From Todiramphus chloris collaris (Eukaryota > Chordata > Aves > Coraciiformes > Alcedinidae): 64,000 bases of DNA. Shown piece by piece: positions 1 through 12,400 of the stretch (position 1 is its first letter; every line of letters begins with the position of its first letter). Below the pieces are notes generated by a model, which saw only the letters and a list, made by a program, of their open reading frames with translations, made no database searches and was not told the origin of the DNA. Location of the stretch: contig JANVCC010000010.1 in NCBI GenBank assembly GCA_025345505.1, forward strand, positions 42,249,772 to 42,313,771, read 5' to 3'. Position numbers and translations under genes: made by a program.

Positions 1-2999
1 AATAGCTTTGTGGTGACACTTGGGCTCTAGTCAAAGGGAATGTGGGGGGATTAGGTGTGAGTAGGTGGGATCAGTAGGGAGAAGTATCTCTGAGGTACTC
101 TCATCTGAGCTGCACCCCCTCTTACCCACCAAATTGTTCATGGCCACCTTAACACACCCAGAATTCTTCCCATGCTGTTTCTCATTTTAGCTAGGCATCT
201 TGTCTTACTGTTGCCAAAACCTGCTACTAGACAAGTGGCTTGTCCTCCCAATGTAGAAAAGTAACTTGTTTAGAGAAATGTAACATTCTGTGCTCCTGGA
301 GAAGTTTTAATACATGTGTGAAAAAAAGTATTTTCCCCTTTCTGTAGGACTGCACTGGCTACTCTGTACTTCAGAAGTTATACTTCTTGTTTGTCTTTTA
401 AATTTCTTTTATTTCAATAGAATTGTTAGAGAAGTGACTCTGGGATACAGTTTTTAATTGGACCAGTTTACAAACTAATCCCAGGCCCCCAGGTGGATTA
501 TTACAAGTGCAATAGATGGTCTGGTTTGCGGTGAAAAAGGCAAGATTTACAGTTTCAGTCAACATTGAGTTTTCTTTGAAATAAATGGAAATTTGTGAGT
601 CTATAAAACATGTCCACTTTGAGGAAACATACAGAGTATTGCTAGTGTGGAGGAACTGCAATATGACCAACGAAGAAACTCTCTGTATGTTTGGGATGTG
701 TTTGGGTGTCACCTTTTTGCAGACAGAATTCAGCTTCATCAGAGCCTCAGAGAAAGGAAGGAAAAGGTATTTATCTATCCTATCAGCTCTTTATGGCTTT
801 GATAAAAGTAAGTACAAGAGCTGAATCACGTGCTTCCATTTTGGTCAGATGAGCTGATAAGAGTGAAGCTAACTATAAGAAAATAAATTAAAAGCAGATC
901 AGGGACTGGATTTTGGCCCCTGCTTATAGACACCTTCTGCTTTTGTAATTTCTTTACTTGATCCTAGATAGCTGCAGGCTTCTAGATTTCAGAACTGCTC
1001 AAGTTTTGCTGTGACTCTTGGTATCACAAATTCCTGTGTTAGAAGTTTGATGGCTTTCAGTTTAGTGCATCTCTGTTTGTAACCAAAAATCAAAAGCAAT
1101 TGATGATCTTTTTGGCTGCAGGTGTTGTGAAATGCACACACACGAGCCCTGCGTTATGGGTGGCAGTACAGACTTTTGCTATTAGCATTCAGAGGCTGAA
1201 GGTTGTTGTAATCTGGTCCCGTAAAGAGAACAAGCAAAGCATTTTGCTAATGATACCTGCTCTGAGCTCTTAAATTTCTAAGAATATTTCAGAGCAGACA
1301 TCTGTAGCAACAGGAACCTTCTTACAAACCAGATCACATGCAAGGCCTATTAGTCGTCTCAGCTACATGTGTAGAGGTTTTCAAACACCCGTGGCTGGAT
1401 ATTTATTTATTTGGAAACTGTGTATGAGTGAAGCAGCAAAAAAGCCCCACAAAAGATATTTCTTCAAGCTAGGAATTTAGGCTGTTTAGTCAATGGCTCT
1501 GCTTAAGAGCCCTTTTATGGGATGCCCTACTCCGTTTGAAGACCAGTGTTTAGCATTTTTTTGGTTTATTCTAGGACCTTGTTTGTTCACGAGATCTTAA
1601 TTTCATTTAGAACTCTGAAATTCCTTGAAGTTAGTAGTTGAATAAACAGTTTCTTTTCCCACAAATGTGGCACATAATTTTGTGCCTTCTGCAGAAGTTC
1701 CCAAAGGCTCCTAAGTCAGATTGCAAGCTTGGCTGTGATAAATACATACAAAAGTTATGATGCATAGGACTAGGAAGTCTGCAGTATTATTCACCAGGGA
1801 ACTGCAGGGAGATTTTAATGTAATTTCTTTCACACATGGGCATTCATTGATCTTTCATCTGTGATTTGTCACTGTAAAAAGCAAAGAGGAAAATGCAACC
1901 TGGTGAGCTTTTCACTTTACCAAGGGCTATGAAATCCTTCAATCTCCTATAAAGTGCCAGTCAGATCAGATGTCACAAACAGAAAAACTATGGCTAGCAC
2001 AGCCGATCCATCAGCTTCAGGAAGTAAATGCCACTAGCCCTGAATTTTTATTACTGTATCTTACATGTGGATCTTTGGAATAAGTGAATATGATGCAAGA
2101 GCTTTTTGAAATCACATGGCACCCCTCTGGTTATCGTAATGAAGAGACAGAAAAGACTTGTTGGATCTCCTACCTCAGTTTGCTGCCAGTGCAGAGAAAC
2201 ATGAGGGAGCTCCCAGAGTAAATGTGAGCAGTAAAACTCACTAAATTGTCTGGAGGAATATCAATTCAGTCGAGTGAAACAGCAAACGCCAGGAGACCAA
2301 TCAGATAAAATACAATGCACAAGTACCTGCAGACCTGCATGTGGGAAGTGTCTTCCCTGCACTTCTTTTAGGTCCTGATTCAACAGTGTATGTGTGGAAG
2401 TGCCTTACCACATCAGGACCAAAGGCACTGAAATCAGAAAGGAGAAGACTGTTCTACAACTAAATGCAGACAATAGGTTTAGGGACACAGATCATTCTGT
2501 GATAATGTGGCTGTATGTTTTATTGATTGGTAAGGGACATGAAAAGTGACCCTTAAAGTTATTTCTTCCTGCTTCCATTTCAAATTCATTGGTAGATGTA
2601 TTTTACTTTTATTTTTCTTTCATCTTATTGTTAAATGATGGCAAAGACTAGAATGTTAATTTTAGTGTGTATAAATATTGAATAGTAGTAACATATGAAA
2701 ATGAATTTGATATGCTTCTCTATAAGAATGACATTCTGTTACTGAAATTTATTGATCAGCACATTCCACTCCATCAAAACTAAATTTTTTGAGGAAGAGG
2801 AGGGGAGGAGGTGGAAAGACAGTTTGGAAAAATGCCGTACAGTGGGCTGACTAAATCTGAATACTTGGTCTCTGAAAATGCAGGTTATCAGTGTAAATGA
2901 AATCATACTGACAAGATACAGAACAGTTATATGCAGTCATAATAACACTTTATATACCATCAATATTAATAGCTGTGTCTGTTTGAGAATATAGTTTTA
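1..2999. other. Sequence downstream of LIN7A, no gene seen
   Basis: AT-rich DNA with short ORFs only. It may include a longer LIN7A 3'UTR if the poly(A) site at 3017 is not used. A 50-bp element with 9-bp inverted ends lies at 2371-2420. Nothing else was recognised. Confidence 0.7.
2371..2420. repeat. 50-bp element with 9-bp perfect inverted ends
   Basis: GGTCCTGAT at 2371-2379 is the exact reverse complement of ATCAGGACC at 2412-2420. The left end (GGTCCTGATTCAACA) resembles an old palindromic repeat that I associate with sauropsid genomes. Family assignment is from memory. Confidence 0.4.
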
Positions 3000-4778
3000 A
3001 AATAGGTACGTACAATTTTATTAAGTATAAAAAGACACCGTGCAGAGCACAATACAATATATTTCATCTTTAATTCTGGTAGTTCTTGAACTCCACTGTC
3101 TTAACTGATATTGTCACCAATGACCACTAGATAGAATTACTTCTCTGTATAAAATGAGGCTTCTCTGGATGAATTCATGCTGTTTGGTTTTAAAAATACA
3201 GTAATTTCCTTTCAATGGCTACAAATACTACTAATCAAACACTGTCAAGACTGTTGGCTAGCTTGCATTTGGTTTCTAACACATGCTGTGATACTGCAAA
3301 TTTCCCCTGTTTTGCTCTGTCTCTCTCCATTTGAGAATAGATCTTTCAAAATATTAATTGCTTCTGACTTTGTTCCAAGTTCACAACCAGAACACTGGTT
3401 CAGGCCGTTTCTACATTCCTCATGTTACTAAACTTTCACTGACACCAGCTGGAGTTTTCAACATGCAAGGGTTCTCCCCTAAGCAACTTTTCTCCCCAAG
3501 TCTTTCTAAAGAAACACAGAAAGCATGCGGAAAAGCATTATTTTTTATAATTTGGGGGTTCCATTCTCTTGTTTTCTTGAAAGTTAATGACATCTTTAGC
3601 CTTCCAGCTTTGACTGTTTTCTTTGGAAAAGCAGACATGTAAACTTAAGAACTTAAGTTATATATTTTGTTTGCACAATCCGATTTGGTTTGATTAAAAA
3701 CAAAAAGTCAGAACTCTGTAACTTCAAATTAATTTAAATGATAATGTGCAAGTCTTAAGAGGAGCAGCTTACACTTCCTCCTCTCTAAAATGTATTAATA
3801 TTAGACTGGAAAATAAAGAATACAGAAAAGCTGAGATTATGCTATCACAGTAATATCTGCCAAACAAAGCTTGGTCTTTTGCTAACATTAGCTTACTACA
3901 TTTGCAATACATGCTTAGCAAAGACCCTACTTCTCTAACAGGTACATTCAGACAATATATATTTTATGGAATAAATATATAATATATCCAGTTATACATT
4001 TCTGAATAGTAACTATAATAGATACAAGCAATACCTACGTTCAAAAATACAGTTCTAGGATTCCCTAACTTTACTACTAATAAAATTAAAATTGACCTAA
4101 AACTTTCTCACTCTGTTGATGCATAATAAAATATATGGAAACACCAAGAGTAAAAAGCCAATTGCTTCTACAAATGGAATACTTTATAAATATAGTAAAT
4201 TGCTATTTCCAGAGGGAAAATTGGAAATTATAAACAGGAAGTTAGGTTAAAACAGCTCTACAATATATAGTACAAAGTGGCTATGAAGCGTGACGTATGA
4301 GTTTGATGTCTGTGGCAAAATTTTGAACTGATGTAGTTGTTCATTTCTGGAGATAACTGTAGAGAAAGATTCTGTCCACAAAAGAAGCCAATCTTGATCT
4401 CCTTAAACCAAAACTTTTACTGACTAGAAAAAGCCCACTGACCAATTTGTCAGAGTAAGGAGTGCAAGATTAGATCAAACAGAATTATTTGGAAGCCCTG
4501 GACTTCTCTGTTTCATAGGGTTTACCTATCACGCTGTTCTCGTTAGGAACAGAGTCACAGAAGTACTATGTATCTGTGACTGTCACATGCTGAAAGGCCT
4601 TACCAAGAAGGTACCCTCCCTATGGTTGTCTTTAACTACACTGTTGTACCGCACATTCTCCAGATGAATGCTGTTCTGTGTTCCTGTAGTTGTTTCCTTT
4701 TGCTGGAATACTCAAATACAGCTCTGGTTGCTTGATTACTGAACTCTTGATCGAGGCTTTTTTTTTCTTGAGAATAAC
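3000..4778 (-). other. LIN7A: Candidate LIN7A 3'UTR terminal exon
   Basis: On the minus strand a strong acceptor (TTTGTTTAATTGTAG) precedes 4778, and the next 1.8 kb are AT-rich with no long open frame, as expected of a long 3'UTR. An AATAAA on the minus strand at 3022-3017 could end it near 3000. The exon is inferred from splice and poly(A) signals only. Another reasonable acceptor lies near 5557 (GGTTACTCTGCAG), so the exact exon is uncertain. Confidence 0.4.
3017..3022 (-). terminator. Candidate poly(A) signal AATAAA for LIN7A
   Basis: TTTATT on the plus strand reads AATAAA on the minus strand. An ATTAAA variant lies about 50 bases upstream on the minus strand (near 3075). Cleavage would fall near 2990-3007. 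Such hexamers are common in AT-rich DNA, so this rests mainly on position. Confidence 0.35.
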
Positions 4779-6266
4779 CTACAATTAAACAAACACATTT
4801 CTTAGAGCAAGCACAAGGAATTGAGGAATTAAGTTGCTGGCTGACTCTGCCTGCCTTTCTTATCCTCCAGTTTAAGGAAAAAAATTTAAATCAGTAAAAG
4901 TACCTTACTTGCTAATGACAAGATTTAGGTAAGTGGAAAAATCAAAACCTTCATGTGAGACTGTGCCGTTTGTATGTTCATCTCCTGCAGTGGCCCTATT
5001 TTACACAGAAACCCAGAACTTCATAAAATACTGCTGTTTATACCTCCTACCTGAGTTGAGGTCCTGAAGTGGGATTCAGATCCCACTCAGAGCCTTTCGT
5101 TGCATCAACAAAACTGTAATTCTGGTGGACACAGGACAGGGGTTCTACAAGGTAGGTATTTTCCCACAAGTATCAACAGAGGTCAATGTCAACATTATTA
5201 ATGATAAACCATCTGGAGGCTTTCTGAGTCACTTACGGACTTTTACTGGTACAAATATCCTGTTTTCGGAACACCTGGTATGACACGTGGAGGATTGGGA
5301 TCTAAGTCCTTGGGACATGATTTCTACCTGATTTCATTTGGGAAAATGGAGCATATTTATAAATGTATTCACAAACCCTTGATTTCAGCAAAACTACATA
5401 CATGGAGAATCTGTGTACCTCACATGCAACGTGTTTTGACTACACTGGGAAACTTGCAAGCCTCTTGGAAGCTATTGTAATATTTAGTGTCAGACAAGAG
5501 TGAATGAAATACCTCCTACCACACTAGAGATGAGAAGTAAGCACTTACAGGTTCCCTGCAGAGTAACCACAGAGAGAAGTTTGGGTTCACTGTAGCAGGG
5601 AAGGGACTAGAAGACTTCACGTGCCAGTGGAAATCTCAATGTTCTGTTGCAGAGTGGTAACAGACTAGTTGAAAATGCATTAAATGGTGTCTAAATCTGG
5701 TAGCATATTCTTACTTGTCATAAATGCTCTGGTTTTAAATTAAAAACATTCCCAGGATCTACAGACTTCTTACGCAATCTTGCTTGCAGGTAAGCCAGAG
5801 CTGCAGAGTGGCTATTGATCTCAGGTTATTAGCTGGAAATTGGCTCCAGAATTCGTTAGGGCCTTTCACCTACTTTCAAAATGCATTTTTACTGGGACAG
5901 ACTATGTGGAAACATACCAAAGAATGAGGTCTTCTCATCCTTACAACAGTAATGCTTGCTGGGACCCTGAGGGTACCTCTCGGCCCGACTGTCCTCCTCA
6001 GCATTCCCTGCACCCTGCCCACAGCCCAGGACCCCATGTCAGCATCCCAAGGCCATGAGACCCTGCCCCAGCAACATCACAGCAGGGTCGGTCTCCAGCT
6101 CCCCACAGGAAGACTGTCCCTGTCTCCAGGGAAGTGCCCAATGCCTGGGGCTGGGGCTGGGATGGGCCACGGCACCAGGCCCTGCCCTGACAAACCCCCC
6201 CGGGAGCTGCCGGCCCAGGTAGGGTGCAGTCAGTGGGCTTTAGGGAAGACCAATGAATCCTCTCAC
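4779..6266 (-). other. Probable last intron of LIN7A
   Basis: This runs from the donor-like GTGAGA directly after the stop codon to the acceptor at 4779-4780. It is AT-rich except for a GC-rich block at 5956-6245 beside exon 5. No coding signal was recognised in either strand. Confidence 0.45.
5956..6245. other. Isolated GC-rich block beside LIN7A exon 5
   Basis: Nearly 300 bp of C- and G-rich, CpG-poor sequence contrasts strongly with AT-rich DNA on its left. It holds runs such as CTGGGGCTGGGGCTGGG and CAAACCCCCCCGGG. It is not a recognised repeat. The 190-codon plus-strand ORF crossing it continues antisense through exon 5 and is not treated as a gene. Confidence 0.6.
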
Positions 6267-6479
6267 CTACGACATATGGTTTTGCTGTGTAGTTTGCTGC
6301 TGTTGCTGCTGCTGAATGAGCAATTGCTGCTGTTGCCGGCGCCGGGCTGTTCTCAGTTTTTCGAAGCGAGCCTCCATCTCCTCCAGCACCTTGGGAGTGT
6401 AGCGTACCACAAGCTTGACGCTGTCCTTAGCTGCCTTCAGCAGCTCCACCGCCTTCTCATGGTGTTCTCCTTCCACACT
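6267..6479 (-). CDS. LIN7A: LIN7A coding exon 5 (end of PDZ, Gln-rich tail, stop)
   Basis: The acceptor is CTGCTCCCAG at 6480. The exon encodes residues 149-218: [19 protein letters not shown] with helix B of the PDZ, the last strand KLVVRYTP, a charged helix ([17 protein letters not shown]), then four Gln, LLI, seven Gln, TTQQ and the terminal NHMS. The TAG stop at 6267-6269 is followed directly by GTGAGA, which reads as a splice donor. The coding exon therefore probably ends exactly at the stop codon and the 3'UTR lies in another exon. Confidence 0.95.
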   Translation of the reverse strand, partial: SVEGEHHEKAVELLKAAKDSVKLVVRYTPKVLEEMEARFEKLRTARRRQQQQLLIQQQQQQQTTQQNHMS

Positions 6480-9400
6480 CTGGGAGCAGGGAGAAGAGAT
6501 TTAATAATGAAAATGCAGCTTTGATCTAGAGCTCCGTCCTCTTTTTCATATGGAAAGGCTGTTGGGGGTTTTAGAAAGTTTCCACACCTTACATTTTTCA
6601 AGGGACCATTAAGGGAAAGTGTTGAGTTAAGTAAGATTTATGCACTGCTGGGAATGTATTCATTTTCATATTTTAAATAACCCAAATTTAGGTTGCATTA
6701 TGAAACTAATTTCTGATCTGTGTGAGAAGGAGGGGAAATACTCAACAAGCTTTATGCAAACACAAAAACTGTTAAAAAACCCCCAAACCCTGCAATAAAA
6801 ACACAAACAAACTGTTGGCAAGGTACAAAAATAAAATCCTCTTTACGTGTTGGTTAGAAATTAAGAAATTGCAAGTTTGAAAAGGCAATTCCTTTCTTAT
6901 TCCCTGGCCCCGTTTGGATCCTGCAGGCAACGACATGTGTTGATTAAGCGGTCGCTGAGCTGCAGGCAAAGGAGCACGCCTGCTGTTCCTGGGGACAGCC
7001 CCCGACTTAGGCAGTTAATGGCACTGCTCAAACATTTAACATTTATGTGATACAGGTTCTCTATTGGAAATAAACTAGTCTTTACCTGATTAGTTTTAAG
7101 CAATCAAACACTAACAACTGAAACATTGCAAATTCTTGCTGAAGGAATATATATTTTCCCTCCCCTTCTGGAAAATGTTTTATAGTAAGAGGATATCTGC
7201 TGTGAAATCAAAAGTAGTCCCAAAGGGGCTCAAGTTCTGATTTCATGCTAACATTGTTTCAAACAGTAAATTTCCAAAAGTGGGGGGTGCCTTGGCTGTG
7301 AAAAGAGTATTTAATTTCTACCATTAAGTGGACTGACCGGAGTGCTTTTCAGCGATGTGGATTGTCCCACACCCTAAGAGAAAGGAAGACATTTTCTAAT
7401 GGTGTATGACTGCCTGTGTGGTTATATTGTAGGATACATTCCAGCAAATAAAAGTATCTTTGCACAGAAAAAACAAGCCTGCACAACTGAGGATTTCAGA
7501 CCATTTTAAAATAAATCATTTTCTTCCCATGTAAAATAAATCAGAGTTTACTACATGCTGTGCTTTTGAGCTCTTATGTGTACCATGCTATTTAAACTTA
7601 AACTATACCCATAGGCTTCCAAAGAGAAGCCGGAGCATTCAAAATATTTGAAGTTCAATTCATGCTAAAAGAATAACTTAGCATCATTATAGCAACTGTC
7701 AGAAGAAAATTCTTTCTATTTTAATCTCTCCTATTTGACTGAGTAGCATTGTGCAAGAATAGTGAATAAGAATTACTTCTGCTGTGGCACACTATGAGCT
7801 AGAAATAATGATTTTAAAGTTTCAAAAAGCAGGCAAGATACACTTCTACATAAATAATATAAACAACACAGTTCAAGCTTATTGCTTGCTATTTATCTTC
7901 CTTCTCCTGTTAAATATCCTTCAACATCTTAATAGAAGTCTGGGTCAATTGGACTCAGGAGTTTCTACTGAAATGTTAAGATGCTTTGAAAATATTAATG
8001 CAACTTTGAGAAATAATGAATGTAATTTCAGGTGCCGAAATGATTAACAGAGACATGGAAAACCTTGAAGTACATATATATTTGATTGTTGAAATAAATG
8101 ACTTCATGTTTTTGAACTGTATGTTCATGAAATTTCTCCAGTAGGTCTCCTATTCAAAGATCTTCAAGAAAATTAATGATCTATGATGACCAGATTTATT
8201 AGAAATTGTTACTGGGATAGATCTGCCAAACAAGTAATCTGCTACCGTAAAGTAAGTTGGAAAAAAAAAGTTTCCTTACAAACATTTGAAAAAAAAGTAA
8301 TTGTTGTTGTGTAAGAAATGGTGAATGTACCTAATGCTCCAAAGAGAGCTAAAATAAAAAACCTCTAGATACACAAGGCTCTTATGAAATTGCTTTAATG
8401 AACAAGTCACAGATACAAATGAAAACATCTTCCCCACCTCTCCCCAGTAACTGCTCCATGTTAGAAGAGGTGATCATAACTAACACATACTGTGACTAGC
8501 TATCTTTCATAACTCTGCTTGGTGACTGGCTTTGATACTGGCTTTTGTAAACACAGTTCTCGCCTTAAGAGGAACTGTATAAAATTTGGCATTTCTCCAT
8601 TTTTTTCTTGTGAATCATTATCAGTAAGATGTGGGATGGACATTCGGAGGAAACGACAGTGTATTCACTGTTGTTGTCATCAGTTTTGCTGATGGAACAG
8701 TATGAACTGAGAACAAGCTATGAACAAAAATTGTAAACTCCCAAGCTACATGAAGTACCTAAAATATTAATTTGCTTTAAAAGAGTAGGATGGTTCTAAC
8801 TGACACCAATAAGCAATTGTCATTCAGTCTGTTCTATAGGGGACTAACAAGATTATGTACTTTAATACTTCATACAACTTAGCAAACTGCATTTAATTGA
8901 CGATTGCCTGTTTTCTTTCCTATTTGCTTCCAGCCTTGTTCCTCCAGTTTTACAGACAGTATTTTCTAATTAGAAATGAAGGGTTTGACTTTGTTACTAT
9001 CCAGGTCAATGGAAAACTCCCATTGATTTGAATAGTAATGGTGCAGAATTATGCCTAAAGCTCTGAACCATAACCAAAGAGGGAAAATAACAAAGGCAAA
9101 GTAAAAGGTAGTGCTGCTAAATATTAATCCTGCTCTCCAAATGTACCTAACTCGGGTCTTAACAGCTACAGTTTTCAGCTGCTATTAATGACTCCTGTAC
9201 TTAACATCTTCTTTGCTGCTTGCATTCACATTTCCAAGGCATTACAAATGCTCCACCTGTATAGGGGTAGCTGCACAACTGGAACAGCAGAGACCCTTGG
9301 AGTAGGGAAAAGAGTTTATACCAGCAAAGGAAGTTGTTTTGCTGCCTGAATTCTTCTGCCTCTGCAAACCTCTGAGGCTGGCAAAGGAGTCCTGCTGGTA

Positions 9401-12400
9401 TTGGTCATGTCTGCACAAGGGATTTTGCTGACTGGATTACACTGACTGGGGACATTGTGAGGATCTCACACTCATGTTACTTTAGAACCACCTGCCTGAC
9501 ATGGGATTTAATAAATTACTTTTGGAATGCATATGTTTAACATGTAGTTTTTTATTACATATATTTATATATACTTACATCTGTATTTCCATTATTGCGT
9601 TGGCAGATTGCATCAAAAATAAGGATGTAAAATACTGTAGACACAAGAACAGATGAAAGAATTGCAGATACGGTGTGGGGAAACACCAACTATTACTGTA
9701 TCCAGGTTCACAGACTTGTCATAAAAATAAAAGAAAAAAATCCCAGTCTTGCAGACAAAAAAGATGATCTGTTACCCCACAAGTTGAGAAACTGAGGGGA
9801 CTATTTCTATTAGGTATCTGTAAACAACAGCTTGGGTGACAAATTAGCCATTATAAACCTATTTTGCATCCTCTTCTGTATCTGACTCACACCAGGTACC
9901 TGACAAATGCAGAATCTTTGCCAGATATGAACAGCCACCAGGAAGTGTTTTTGCTGAGCCATCTGCAGTGCTTACTGCTTTCAATTTCCTTTACTTTTAG
10001 GGGGTGCTGGACAAAAGTACGTAACAAAATCCCCAGCATAATAACAAAATACTTTTTTTAACATCCGGTGAAACAGCTCAAGGAACAGCGATCCCAGTCA
10101 TGCTGGGATAATGAATCTGGATTCTGAACACACAGCTCTAATTTTATGTTGATAATTATAAAGTTGGATAACTACCAACCACTAAGCACAAACAAGTTAC
10201 AGATATTTCATTTTCATTTCATGTTCCAGTGCTGAGCCGTCTGTTGTATTGTACCTACTGTGTATTATTTACTTTTGTCCAGCTAAATTGAGAGGCACAG
10301 AGTGAACTAGTCCCAGTGAACAGTGTTAAATTTAGACCTTTTTCCTCCTTTCTCAAGCTGTCTGCAAACAAATTACCGCTTCTAATTTTTGTCTTTTTAC
10401 AAATTATATTGTATAGGATGAATTCAGCCTGAGATTGGTGTCTGAACAATTGCTCACAGACATTATTTCAAGTACGCAACTGCAATTCAAACTTCAAATT
10501 CTGTTATTTAGAATCAAAACACAAAAATATTTCTGTTTCATCTCTGAATCAACTTTCTTGTGTGCCTACATGCAACTGGGAATTCTATATGGTGGGCTTT
10601 TCCTGCATTAGCTTAGTATGTATTCTAGAGCGCATTCACCAATTTTTAATTAACTTTTTTTTTAAAACAGAGTATCATGAAATAGAGGTGAAAACAGAGT
10701 CAAATTCCATATATCTTGACATCTGAAGGTTTGCCACTTTCTTCTCCGGTGTTTGGCTAAATACTGTTGACAGTAAAAGGATTTTTCAAGAACCATCCAT
10801 CAGTTAGTGAATATAAACTCTTATCTGCCTTCATATTCACCTGTTGAAAGAAGTGTTGAACAACAACAAAATAATTTGATCTACTTCCAATAAGTGAAGT
10901 TCAGGCAATTTGCTTTCTTAAATGTTCAGTTGATTGTGTTTTCCCTGAAAGTAAATCATCTTTTCACTGGGTTTTCTTTTTTTTTTTTTCTCCTTTTTTT
11001 TTTTTGTTTTTTTTTTGTTTTGTTTAGTTTTTGTTTTGTTTGTTTGTTTTTTATATATTTGCTTTCTTGTTGTGTACTGGGGCAAGCAAGCTTCTAGACC
11101 TATTATTTTTCTTTTTAGAACATGATGGTTGATAGAAGAAGTGGTAAAAAGTCTGTCTGAAGTGTTGCACTGGTATTTTATTTCAAGAAAAAGGGAATAG
11201 CTGTTGTTGAGAGAAACAGATGACAACATGAAAGCATGTAGGAAACAATATTTTTTTCATTCTTTATGGCTTTGCAACAAAAAAAGAATTTTAAGTTGGA
11301 AAGTCTTGCATTTATGACTGGATTCAGGAATTGCTCCTACATGCCTTTGGTGCATTTAAATACTATGGAGCTTTTGCATGAAAAAGGATTATGTTTTCAT
11401 TAAGTGTAGAGTTATACGAAAGACTATGCTTACCTTTCCAGTACTTTATGTTCCCTTGTAAAAGAGAACAAAAAGCAAAATGAAAGGCGGAATTTGACCC
11501 ATATCATGTAGTCGGAGCCTTATTTTTCCTCTCTATTCCAACAGCCCTTTTATTTTTGCCTACACATTGATATTCACAGTGGAGCTACTGCCAAACACTC
11601 CACCCTCAAGTACTGACTTACACGAAAAGCGACTACGTAAAAAATGTACCTTTTTACTGGGAATACATGCTTCCTGTATGTGTACATTTGTACAGATGAC
11701 TTCTCTGACAAAGATACAATAGCTGGATGAATGTCACTGACATTCTAAAGAAATCTGGAATATATCTTCCACTGCAAATCAACACCAAATATAATGTTAT
11801 TAATGAATTTCTTTTGATTTTATGTGTTCAAAGGCTCTGAAGGTCACAAGACTTTGCAAGTGCCACAGTTATTGGAAAGGGCTGTGTTCTTCAGAAGCTA
11901 TAAAGTGCAAGAACGACAAAGTCTGTTATTATGCTTTTATGGCAAAAGGAATTTGCAGAATTATTAATTAAGAAAGACATAGCTTCCTTGGAAATTAAGA
12001 ACGTGGTGTGGATTTGAAATGAAGCTCTTCAGGCACCCTCCCTTAAAACAGAAGTTGTTAATGAAACTTTGCCTCATTGCACCACAAAAGTACACTGAAG
12101 GTCTCTCACAGTTAATTATTTTTGTTTTGTGTGGCCGCATCTTAAATCATGGTACTAGTACAGCTGTGAAAAATGAAAATCCAGATGAAAATGAAAAGTC
12201 TATCAAATTTCCACATACCACTCCATTAACTGAAAGCAGCTGGTCCCCCCGTTTGAGCCCTCCATGCCTTTCTGCCACTCCTCCAGGAATGATGCGAGAA
12301 ATATAAATAGGTGAATTTTGTTCCTTTCCTCCCATGACATTAAAGCCCAGGCCTTCATCAGTCTTTGGCAGCTCCACCACTCGTGGGTGTGAATGGCCTT

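Larger units (their letters stand above)
6480..12218 (-). other. LIN7A intron 4
   Basis: 5.7 kb of AT-rich intron. It contains the T-rich tract at 10967-11061 and an old palindromic repeat fragment near 9006-9060. No gene, RNA gene or recognisable transposon was found in the rest. Confidence 0.9.

Noticed and set aside
5952..6524. 190-codon plus-strand ORF
   Set aside because: It is a GC-rich block followed by the antisense of LIN7A exon 5; its leucine run is the reverse of the CAG glutamine codons.
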